This document shows, piece by piece, positions 27,381 to 38,300 of a stretch of 64,000 nucleotides of DNA. Origin of the DNA: Megachile rotundata (taxonomy: Eukaryota; Arthropoda; Insecta; Hymenoptera; Megachilidae); assembly GCF_050947335.1 (NCBI RefSeq), contig NC_134993.1, positions 9,362,001 to 9,426,000 of the forward strand, in the 5' to 3' direction. The notes under the pieces were generated by a model. It had not been told where the DNA came from. It did no database searches and saw only the letters and a list, made by a program, of their open reading frames with translations. Made by a program: the position numbers and the translations under genes. The first letter of the stretch is position 1; every line of letters starts with the position of its first letter.

Positions 27381-27472
27381 ATTTTCCATAATTTTGGTTA
27401 CCATTAAATTTTCCATAATTTTGGTTACCATCAAATTTTCCATAATTTTGGTTACCATCAAATTTTCGATAA
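27381..27472. repeat. 27-bp tandem repeat, about 3.4 copies
   Basis: The unit attttccataattttggtt plus accatcaa starts at 27381, 27408, 27435 and (diverged) 27462, an exact 27-bp period. Copies differ by one base (ccattaa versus ccatcaa). Confidence 0.85.
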
Positions 27473-27539
27473 TGTTGTGACTGTTGAATGAAATTTCGAA
27501 CACGCCTGGTATATAGGAATGCGTTTCCTATTTACCGAC

Positions 27540-28240
27540 TCGAGCAAACAATTTTCTTCAATAATGCAACAGCATTCTTACCGGGTGCGTGATACACACG
27601 CGGTATTCGCATGTAACATATTACATAATGCCGCAAACGGAACGGTCGTCGGGTCGAACGGTTTCGCATGGGAGGCCATGTAAAAGCCGTGTCGTGTTCG
27701 CGAAGTGTAATCGCCCTCCAAGAAATCGTCTTATCGTGGAAGATTTCACTCGAAAACAGTTTATTATTAATAGATACCGCTTCGGTTTCCCGTGGCCGTT
27801 GTCGGCTTTATTTCGAGGTTAGTCTGTACTGAGTTTTTGAGCCGTACGTTTTATTCTCCTTGCTGCGTGGCCCTCTCTCCCTCCCCCTAACCTCGGCCCG
27901 ACCATTCCTTCCTCAGCCCCTGCTGAGCGGTTGTCGTTTTCCTTTTGCCTCCTCCCCTCTACTTCTCTTCTCTTAAAAACGAGACTCGCCACCGACTTTC
28001 CGACAAAGGAATAAAGAAAAGAAACAACTAGCCATGCTACGCGGTTGAGGATGGCACGGCAAACCGTAGCACAGCGCAGCACAGCACGGCATAGCGTGGC
28101 ATGGTGGGTTGAGACTTTCCGTACAGGGAGAGCAAGGGGGTACTTGCCGAGACAGTGGCGTACCCACCACGGGATCCCATAACTGCATTTCCTCTTTCTT
28201 TACGTACTGTACCATTTGTCACCTTTATTACAACGATCAA
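27540..28240. other. GC-rich patch, no recognised gene
   Basis: Composition rises to moderately GC-rich. It contains CT-rich runs and a GCA/CGGCA-type repeat (gcacagcgcagcacagcacg) at 28070-28110. Several overlapping ORFs exist on both strands, but none shows a known motif. Confidence 0.35.
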
Positions 28241-29085
28241 ATTTCAAAGCTGCGTTTTATTTATTTTACTGATCAATTTGCAGGTATAAAAATGAACTGC
28301 CTAAAACTTTCTAATATACCTATCATTAGTAAATATTAATTTATTACAAGTCCCTTTTCATCATTTCAGGTTCTTTAATATAATTAATAATGTGCTGTAG
28401 GAATATTTAATTCGTATAATATAAGTGTTATTTTTTTAATAATATGTATGGATATTTTTTGTGAACAAATTAATAGGAAGGTTGTTAGTTTTAGGTGAGG
28501 CAATGTTTTATTGAAGTTCATTCAATGAATTATGGCTGGCGACGCCTATGTTTCTTCTGAAACACCGCTAGGAGATAATAGCGTGCGGGTACAGTCTCCA
28601 AAAAGAGTATTTCTCATTTATCGTACTGTACCACTACATTAACGTACTTTAACCTTGGGTAGATGGAAAACAAATAATACAACGTTTAGCAAATACTGGA
28701 AAGACGGCGGTGTAAAAATTATTTGCACTACGAAAATGATTTATGTTCTAACGTACAGTTAGGACGTCCTTTAATTGTTTGGAATTAAGGAATGTGATGT
28801 AATTTTACTATTACTCTATTGGCAATTCATGTTTTATTTTATTTCAGAAATTTATTTAAAATTCTTTTTTTATAAAATTATAAATTTTAGTGTTGAAAAA
28901 TAAGTTGGTTAAGTTTGAATATTTTTAATAGTTGATTTGTTACAAAAAATTAATAAAATTTTTGTGAAACAGGAACAAAAATTTAGCAACAATTATAAGT
29001 TTATGCTAAACTTGTAGGAACAAAAAATTTTACAGATTACAGATTATTAAAAATAATGTAATTAGTTGAACTAATGTATTGCTAA
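28241..29085. other. AT-rich intergenic DNA, nothing recognised
   Basis: No ORF of note, no repeat structure and no RNA gene that I can support in this stretch. Confidence 0.4.
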
Positions 29086-29089
29086 ATAT

Positions 29090-29820
29090 TTTATGTTAGG
29101 TTAGGTTAATTTACATTAGGTAATTGTTACATTATATTTATATTAATAAACATTTACCAACAAAAGGGAGTGCAATATACTGAACTTATGTGAAAATCAT
29201 AATTGTATCTCAGGTTGGGTTAGATTATAACTATAGGTTAGGTTGTAACTATATATTATAATAAACACAAACAAAACAAATAAAATATAGTGTATTGTGT
29301 CCTTAATAACTTAAAGTAAAGTTAGGTTCTGTTGAATATCTACAAATGGGTGTAGGTACAATATATTTTTATGTACCAATAAACATGGTGAGTTGGGTTA
29401 GATTATGTTAGGTTAGCTTATATTTATTTCATATCAACAAACAAAATAGATACAATATCTTAAATTGATGTGTCAGTAATGGTAGGTTGAGTTAGGTTAG
29501 GTTACATTCAAACACTCATATTAACAGATATCCACAAAGAGCTATGCTGAACTTATATGTCGGTTAGGTTATGTTATTAACAAACAAAATAGATACAATA
29601 CCTTAAATTGATGTGTCAGTACTAATAATAGGTTGAGTTAGGTTAGGTTACATTCAGACACTCATATTAACAGATATCCACAAAGAGGTATGCTGAACTT
29701 ATATGTCAGTTAGGTTATGTTATTGTTATAAAATACATATAATAATGAACAGCCACCAGAAAACGTATAATGTGCCAAACTTACGCATCTAAAGTTGCAT
29801 GTTAGGTTAGATCATCAGTA
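29090..29820. repeat. Cluster of GGTTA (TTAGG-type) pentamers with a 143-bp tandem duplication
   Basis: Short runs of the arthropod telomere-type pentamer (ttaggttaggtt and variants) occur at about 29097, 29236, 29484-29510, 29561, 29631-29652 and 29803. Embedded is a near-perfect direct duplication. Copy 1 at 29436-29578 and copy 2 at 29579-29725 both start aacaaacaaaatagataca. Both contain gttgagttaggttaggtta, ctcatattaacagatatcc and atgctgaacttatatgtc. Confidence 0.8.
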
Positions 29821-29824
29821 AACA

Positions 29825-30535
29825 ACAAACAAGAAGGCAAACTTACGAGTTCGTAAAAATTGTTTTGGAGGATGGTACAGGCCACACCGGTGCCAAAAAA
29901 TAGTGATAAAAATAATAATTATTATTACCAACACAAAAGGAAGGTCAAGGTGCGAAGCAGGAGAAAAAAAAGCAAAGATCCAAGTGATTATTTATTGGCC
30001 ACGGTTAGCCGCGACGAAGGGGAACGGTAGTCGGTCATTCCGACGAATTACAGGATTCCCATGACGATTTCAACGAATCGTCGATTTCGCTCCAGGGACG
30101 ATACTGGGGTCCTTTGAGAAAGGAAGCCCGGTTTTCCAAATCCTTCAAAAGCAACTTTCTCTGTTCATCGAACAGGGGCAACGTCCGCGCGATCGGCGCC
30201 GCAAAAATCCGGCGACGGTTCGTTTGCGGCGGCGATAATCGAAATCCTTAGGAGGCCGATTCCTTTTTACGCATGCCGTTCGACGTCGCGGCGTCGACAT
30301 TTAGTGTCGTCGTAGACCACGTTGAACCATCATCGGCTTCCTTCAAAACCCCACCAGCCGTGCGAAGCTATCCTTCCTCGCTTCTCTCATAGACCTTCGG
30401 CTGGACAAAAAAGAAGGAGAAAAGGAAAGTATACGCGCGGTTGGTACGACGAAATAAGTACGAAGGTAAAAGGGAGACGGAACGAGCGAACCGAGGCAAA
30501 GTGAGACGCGGCGAGAAGAAAGAGAGGATATAGAA
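29825..30535. other. GC-richer intergenic DNA upstream of nkd
   Basis: Contains an A/AAT-rich stretch near 29905-29940 and then a GC-rich segment (30170-30520) with many CG dinucleotides. No recognised coding region. A purine-rich run of AG steps immediately precedes the hAT-like element at 30536. Confidence 0.35.
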
Positions 30536-31568
30536 CAGTGGTTCTCAATCTGTGGATCGGTACCCCCTTTATTTGGGGGGCAAATTATTTCTGGGGGAAC
30601 GCTGTCGAGATATAGGGCCGTTGTAGACTTTCGTTGACAAATGGCGATATAAGGAGAGCAAGATTAATATTTGATTTTGACACTTATTTTTGGAAATTTT
30701 TTATTAAATTTTGCGATTAAAGAATTTAGAAATTTGGGAAATTTGAGAAATGTAAGAATTTAGAAATTTAGGAAATTTGAAGAATATAAAAATCCAAATA
30801 CTTGGGAAATTTTTTAAGTTTACATTTTTTTTTTGAAATTTGAGAAATACAAAATTCTAGAAATTTGGGAAATTTGAAGGAAATTTTGCAATCTGGAAAT
30901 TTGAGAAATTTAATTTAATTTGGAAATTGCAAATTTGAATATTTGAGATTTCACAATTTGGAAAATTAGAAATTTTGTAATTGAGTGGTTTAAAAATTGG
31001 GGACATCAGAATTTAAAAATCTGGATAGTTTGACAAATATTGAAATTTGGAAATGTGGGAATTTTGAAATTTTAAAACTAAAATTTCTAATTGAAAATTT
31101 GTTAATTTAAAAGCACAAAAATTTAAGAATCCGATATTTTAAAAATTTACTAATTTAAAAACACTAAAATTAAGACTGAAGAAATTTAGAAATTTGGAAA
31201 TTTGCTAATTTAAAAACATCAAAATTTGAGAATCTGGGGTTTTAAAAATTTACTAATTTAAAAACACGGAAATTGAGGATTTGAAAATTTGGAAATTTCC
31301 TAACTTGAAAACACCAAAATCTGCAAGTCTAATTAAAAAATTTTCCTTCCCTATACCCCCTATGTAAATACAGTGCTAACCACATATGTACATAATTTCA
31401 AACATCACAAATGTAAAATTACATTTTAAAAAGCCCAAATATACTACACATTTTTCTCCCCATTTTCCGTTTACCTACATACAACTTTTTCTACATAACC
31501 TAAAAGGGGTGCACCCTACCCAAATATCATAAAGGGGGTCACACCTCGACTGACTTTGAGCACCACTG
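30536..31568. mobile_element. hAT-like non-autonomous element, about 1.03 kb
   Basis: The left end cagtggttctcaatctgtgg and the right end (reverse complement cagtggtgctcaaagtca) form imperfect terminal inverted repeats that match in 12 of the first 13 bases. CAGTGGTTCTCAA is the classic hAT terminus. The flanking 8-mers atatagaa (30528-30535) and ctatagag (31569-31576) agree in 6 of 8 positions, fitting a decayed 8-bp target duplication. Second-order pairs ggatcggtaccccc at left and gggggtcacacc at right also mirror each other. No transposase frame is present. The interior 30690-31330 is an AT-rich satellite with aaatttactaatttaaaaac recurring at about 31145 and 31247. Confidence 0.75.
30690..31330. 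repeat. AT-rich satellite inside the hAT-like element
   Basis: Phrases such as gaaatttgggaaatttgaga repeat with variable spacing. The plus strand is G-bearing and C-poor. The tract fills almost the whole interior of the element. Confidence 0.65.
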
Positions 31569-31576
31569 CTATAGAG

Positions 31577-32321
31577 AATAGGATAACCCTAGAGAGAAGG
31601 AAGTCCGCGGTCCCATGAAGAAAAGAGACAAACCTACAAGAAGAAGAAAGGAATAAGACCCGATATGGTCTGACGAAGAAGAAAAGTAAAAAGAGAGGTA
31701 TCAAAAAGAGCAAGAGAGAGAAAGTACTGAAAAAGCGCGAAAGGGAGGGAGGCAAAAGAGAGATGGACAGAAAGAGCGTGAATTGGAGGTTTCGAGCCGC
31801 GCCTCCTACCTTCAGGGCCCATGTATCCACAGCTCGGCACTGTTGACGACGGAGCACCCCATGGAAGGGGAAAGGGAATTACGGGGAACGTGGTTTAGGC
31901 AAGAACGATCGTCCGTAGTCGTAGTCGGGCCGCGATTCGAGCGATGTCGTGTGTCCAACCCTTTTCATCCGCCGTGTTTTTCTCGCAACGCGTGGATCAT
32001 ATTTGACCCCGTACTATTCGTTTGTAAACCGAGCATGCGAGTACGAACGTTCGACTACGGCTGAAAAATAACGAGAACTGCGGACCAAACACGTGTTTAT
32101 CCGGTGCGTGTCGCGCACTAACCGTGTCATCCGTCAACCAGGAGCTCATGATGTTCGCGGTGGTGTGTTAGTTTCGGTGAACCGTATTCCCAGTGAGAAA
32201 TAGTGATTTTCCCCCAGCGAAAACGGAACAGGGATACGACGGGCATCAAAAGGGAAAAAGTGGCGGAACAAGAAGACTGGAAGGAAAGTGTGCGCAGCGT
32301 TTGTGGATGCATGAGGGTCTC
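31577..32321 (+). promoter_or_regulatory. nkd promoter / 5' UTR region
   Basis: GC content rises from about 31780, with frequent CG dinucleotides, up to the first coding exon of nkd. The open frame of exon 1 extends upstream without a stop to at least 32193. It contains further in-frame ATGs at 32193 and 32307, so the exact start and 5' UTR extent are uncertain. No TATA box is evident. Confidence 0.4.
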
Positions 32322-35300
32322 ATGGCTACCGGATTGGTAAAGTGGTGGCGGGCAAGGTTCCTCGCTGGTTATAGACCCTTTTCTGGTAAGCTTCTATATA
32401 ATGTTTTTCTTTCTCCTTCCAACGACGACTGTCTGTCTTTTTCTAACGATCCTTCTGTTTCTCGTCTTTCGGATTTTTTTGTCATATGCACACGCGAGGT
32501 ATCGATGCTCGTCGAAATCGCGATGCACGATAGATCGAGATATTCCGTATACGGATTGTCTGGTCAATCCGGTTATAGGCGTGATATTTTGCCGGAGTCG
32601 TGGGGCCGCGCCGTGCGTGTTTCTCGATGATGCTGCTTCGGTATGACAGAAGTGGATCCCACGTGGTGTTACGTCACACTTGCATTTTTTTTCTCCTCGG
32701 ATTTTTCTGTTATTTCGCGGTTCGTCTCTTTTTTACGATCGATACGGGCTTCCGGCGTTCAACCTCGAATACCGACGATATTAAAATGTGCCACGGATTT
32801 CAATTTTATTTTAGACGCTGACGGTTTTCGAATTGTGAATGGGAGATTTACAAAGTGTTTCCTGACCCACTTACTGTCAGCTGCGACTTGTTAAATATTA
32901 AAATACAAGTTCGAAATTGCAACACGATTTTTCGCATTTAAATACTGCTGGTTTGCCGCCTTTTTTTGAAAAGGCGGGCGGATTTTGAGATTGACATTTT
33001 GGAATTATTGAACTTTGCGTTGAGGATTTTAGAAAGGAGGAAATTTGGAATTAATGATTCTTGCATTTTGGGAATTTGAATTTTGAGACGTTAGGAATTT
33101 CGAAATTGGAATCTTGGTGTTTTGGTAATTATGGAAGTTTTGGATTTCTTTGGATTTTTTTGTGATTTTTTTGATTTTGAAATTAAGGACTTTTAGATTG
33201 TGAGATTTTTAAACTTTAAATTTTAGACCTAGGAATTTTGAAATTTTTGTACTTTAGGCCTTATGGAATTTTTATCCTAGGGACTTTTTCACCTTTTTTT
33301 CAATTTTTTAACTTTGGGCCTTTGTAAGTTTTAAACTTTGGGTATTATAGAACATTATACGCAGAAATTATGGAATTTTGAAATTTAATGGCTTTGGTCT
33401 TTAATTTTGAATTTAGAGATTTTGGAATTGCAAAAGTTTTGAAATTTGAGATTTTGGAACTTTCAGATTTTGCTAATTTGCAACTTTGGGTCTTCAGACT
33501 TGTGATTCAGAATTTTTAAACTTTCAATTTTTGAAACTTGGGCCTTTATAATTTTGGGACTCAGAGATTTTGGAATTTTGAAAACTTAGAACTGAAATTT
33601 TTGAATTTTTAAGTATGGAGATTTAAATATTTGAAAAATTGTAGAATTTGGTAGTTTTAAAATTTAGAAATTTGAAAATTTGGATTTCTGCAAATTTAAA
33701 AATTAAAATGTTTAGAAATTTGAAGTTTTGCAAATTTATGAATTCAAAAATTTGATGATTTAAAATATTTTCAAATTTAAATTTAAATATTATCAAAATT
33801 TTCAAATTTAAAATAGTAGAGTTTGAAAATTTTAAAATTTAAAATATAACCCCTCAAAAAATGTACAAATTTCTCAATTTAAACATAGGAATTTAAAAAG
33901 TTTATAAATTTGATACTTCACAAATAAAAAATTTGTTAAATTCGCGTATTTCGTTGTTGCTAAACAAAAAAACTTCCAAGCCAAAGTATTTAGAATTAAA
34001 AACTCCCAAAATAAAAATATATGAAGTTTACCTTCTCTCCCAGAATCGAAAACAAGTGGTGTACAAAAAAATAAGCACAATCGTTGCATTTCCGCATGGA
34101 ATGTTTGATCATCGAGACAGGAGGTTGGTCGGATCGGTTCGACAATTCCCGGCTCGTCTAGCGGGGAGTCCCGCTTTTGAAGCTCTCCCGGTCTCCCCCT
34201 CCCCCTCCTTCTCCTCCTCATCCTCCTGCGCTCTTACCGCTCTCTTTGTGACTGCTTTCTCGTGCGTCGCCGTCCGGGGCAAATTTTCATACGGGGGAAA
34301 GCTGTTGCGTCGGCAAATGATAAAAGTTACGAGCGAGCAAACAGAGAAAGGGGTGATTTACAAAGAAGAAGCAAAAGCCGTTTGTTCCGTTTACCCCTTT
34401 GCTTTTCATTCAAGAGGGCGCAACAGCGGTACGTTATACGTAACACAAACACGACCGTATGTGTACATAAGTACACATGGAAACGCGCACCACCTTGATG
34501 CTTCACACATTATCGTATCATGGGTGGTGGAGTTTAATTATCGAGTTCGTTTCGTAGTATGTACTTGTGGTTAGATAAAAGATGTAAGTACACTCCGGTG
34601 AAATGGAGACATTCTTTAGACGGTAATGAAGTTTCTTATTTGTCTTAGGGGATGTGGTAATCTTCCGAATTCTTTTTTTAGATTTGTTGCGTTGCACTTT
34701 TCTGAAAGGAGTGGGGATAGGTCTAAATTTTTATAGGTTCTACATAGTGGATTTTCAAAACTTTAATTTATAGTTCTCAAATTTAGATTTCTCAATTTTT
34801 TAAATTTTCATATTCCAAATTCCCAAATTCCAGATTCCCAAATTCAAAATTCTCAAATTTTTAAATTTTCAGAATCCAAATTTCCAAATTCCAAATTTCC
34901 ATATTCCAAATTCCAAATTTCCAAATTCCAAATTTCCAAATTCCAAATTTCCAAATTTCCAAATTTCCAAATTTCAGAATTTCCAATTCCAAAACTTTCA
35001 AATTCCAAATTTCCAAATTCCAAATTTCCAAATTCCAAATTCCAAATTCCAAATTTCCAAATTCCAAATTTCCAAATTCTAAATTTCCAATTTCCAAATT
35101 CCAAATTTCCAAATTTCCAAATTCCAAATTCCAAATTTTCAAATTTCAGAATTTCCAATTCCAAAACTTTCAAATTCCAAAATCTTCTAATTCCAAAATT
35201 CAACATTCCAAAATCTTCTAATTTCAAAATTTTCAAATTTCAAATTTTCAAATTGCTATTTTTCAAATTTTTAATTTTTCAAATTCCAATATTCAAAATT

Positions 35301-38300
35301 CTCATTTTTCAATTTCTCAAATTTTCAAATTTCCAAATTTCAAAATTCAAAATTTCAAATTTCTATTTCTTAAATTTTTAAATTTTCAAATTCCAAAATT
35401 CTCAAATTTCCAATTTTCAAATGTCAAGTTCTCAAGTTTTTAAATTTTGCAAATTCTTAAGTTGTACAATTCTTATTTTTCAAAATCAGTTTACAAATTT
35501 GTAAATGTTTATATTCTAAATTTAGTATTTTTTAAATTTCAAATTACAAATTCCATATTTCATTCTTTCATATTTATAAATTTCCAAAATTTCAAGTTCA
35601 AAACCAACTAAATTCAAAATCCTCAAAATCTCAATTTTATTTTCAAATTTTCAAAATGTTTAAATCTTCAAATTTCTAGATTTCCAAATTTTCAAAGTCC
35701 AAAATTCTAAATTTCTGATTCTCAAAAAAATGCCAAAATAATAGCCCCATGATATCAAAGCAAGGATCTCCTCTCTTTCTACCAACCCTTCTATTCTCTC
35801 TTCCTCCCTCCCATGTTTTTGTCCCTAGTTTCTTCTTTCTCGTGCAGTTCTTTGTCTCCCTTTTTTCTCCCCCGGTGCGCTCAGTGTCTTGGGTCTTTAA
35901 CGCTTGCCCCACGAAAGAGTTACGGGCGTAATTACCACACGGCAGGTATCATTATACGCGTATGTGCGTCCGTTTCTTTATGCAGATACGATTATCCGAC
36001 CTTTTTTCCTTTATTCTCTCTTTCTTTCTTCTTTCTCTCTTTCTCTCTTCCCCTCTTCTTCTTTGTTGCTTTTGATCTTAAGTAATTGAAATTAGCGGTC
36101 GGCTTCGTTTATTACGCGTTCCGTATCGCTAATTATCGTTGCTCCGCGGTCCCTTTGATGCCGACGGTTTTAAGTACATATTTTTACTGGAAATCGCATT
36201 GCATCGGCTTTAATGATGTATCGCGGGGATTAAGATAAAAACGGAGGCTTTCGATCCGAAAACACGATCGTTGGAAGAAAATGGTGTAACCGGTGGCCAA
36301 AACATTTCGAATATGCGAAGGGTACGCTACGAACATCGCCTCGGAACTCGTTTTTTATCGTGAATCCTCGATTATTTATGATTGTTCTGATCAGGTATTT
36401 GCTGCATCCCGACGGGATTACGAATTGCACGAATATTTCGGACATCGAATTATTCAATGTTATCGGCTGCTATATGTTTTATGATTTGATGATAACTGAA
36501 ATACATAGGGTTATTTATGGGTGATACACTGTTGGTAACATTTGGAGATGATAGTTTTAAGACTAATTTATTTTAAGAAATTATTAAAATATTTATTGAA
36601 ATGTTGTGCTGAAAAATTATGAATGTCCTTGAAAAATATTTTGAAAATAACTTTGAAAAATTATTAAATGTCAAGATTTCAAAATATCAAAATTTAAAAT
36701 TATTTTGACAAAATTTAAATACTTAAATTTTTAAAATTTAGTAATTTGTGAGATATAAATTTCAAGATCTTATTACTTATAGAATTGGCAAAAATTGATG
36801 GTAAAAAGTTGGTGAAAATTGATGGTAACAAACTTGGACATCTTGAATATAGTTACCAACAGATATTTCTAAGTTACCATACTTTTTGGGTAACAAAATA
36901 ATTACCGACAATGTACGGTCTCTTGCAGGTTAGGAATACGTTTATTTAATTTTGTAGATTTTTATTTAAGTACACGACCATGAGTTCGCTTTTTTTCTAA
37001 TTATCACATTGTATCAAATTTCACGGTGACCCTCATAGCAGTCAACGCGTTAACACGTCGTGTCGCATCTCGCTGCGTTTCGTGGATGTCCATTTATACA
37101 CGCGGTTGTTGCGCAAAGGCTTCTTTTCAGTCGTTTCATTTCCGTAGAACGCTTTTACACGCCGTCTAGGTAACGGTAAAATGGCGGCTTAATGCAGACA
37201 CATTATAGATACATTACACTTCCTTCGAGTGCAGTGCACGATGCTTCTGAAATAAACGCTGTAAATGGATGTTACGTTCTCTCTCTCCTTCGTCCCTTTT
37301 AGTACATATTCCTTAATTCGTTCAACCCCACTCCTGCGGATATCCGTCGAACAATAAAATTCGTCAAATGTATACCATATACTTGGAGTACAATTTGTTC
37401 ACAGTTCAATTTAGAATAAAGTGCATTTCTATTTAAGGATGTTACATTATTTTTTACCTTGTGTAGGTATATTTTTATCATGTGCAGGTACAATTTTGAA
37501 TTGACGTATTTAGGAATTTATGTAGTGATGAAGGAATTAGAACAGTTTATAAAATTCACATCCACAAAATATACTTGAAACTTTAACCTATTTAGGGATT
37601 GACACATACATGTGTATTGTAAATTTAAATTTTTGTATATGTAAATTTTTCTTGTACATATGATATATTAACTATTTTGTGATTTTTTTACTTTTGTTAA
37701 TTTAATACATTCTTTTTATAGTACACATATTGTATTAATCCTTATAGATTTTTTGTTAATTTTTGTCAGTTTAATACATTCTTTTTTGTAGTACATATAT
37801 TATATTAATTCTTCTGGATTTTTTGCAACTTTTTGACAGTTTAATACATTCTTTATTCTTGCACATGTGTTATTTTAACTATTTTGCATTTTTTTCTTTT
37901 TGTTAGTTTAATCAATTGTTTTTATAGTATACCTGTTACAATGTTATATTTTTTTTTTATCTTTGTCAATTTTATACATTCTTTATTCTTGCACATATGT
38001 CATATTAATTATTTTACAATTTGTTTAAAACTGTCAATTTAATACATTCTTTTCTCTTGTGTATATGTTATATTAATCCTTCTAGATTTTTTAATTATTA
38101 TTAGTTTAAAATAACTAAAGTATAATAATTAAGTTATTTCTGTCTTTGCAACAATATACAATAAAATCATTCCTAAAGAGGTTATGTACACTTCTCACCA
38201 CCTTGTTTAACAAATTTTATAATTCTTTTAATTTCTGTATCCTGCACACAATCCTAAAACAAAATTATATTAGTAAAGCAATACAAAGGAACTTGTAATT

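Noticed and set aside
31516..31857. Minus-strand frame with a hydrophobic run near the end of the hAT-like element
   Set aside because: Caused by purine-rich AG/GAA repeats on plus; no conserved domain.
34853..35236. 127-codon minus-strand frame rich in NLEFGNLEIW
   Set aside because: It is generated by the 15-bp satellite; no domain, no splice context, and the frame decays where the repeat decays.
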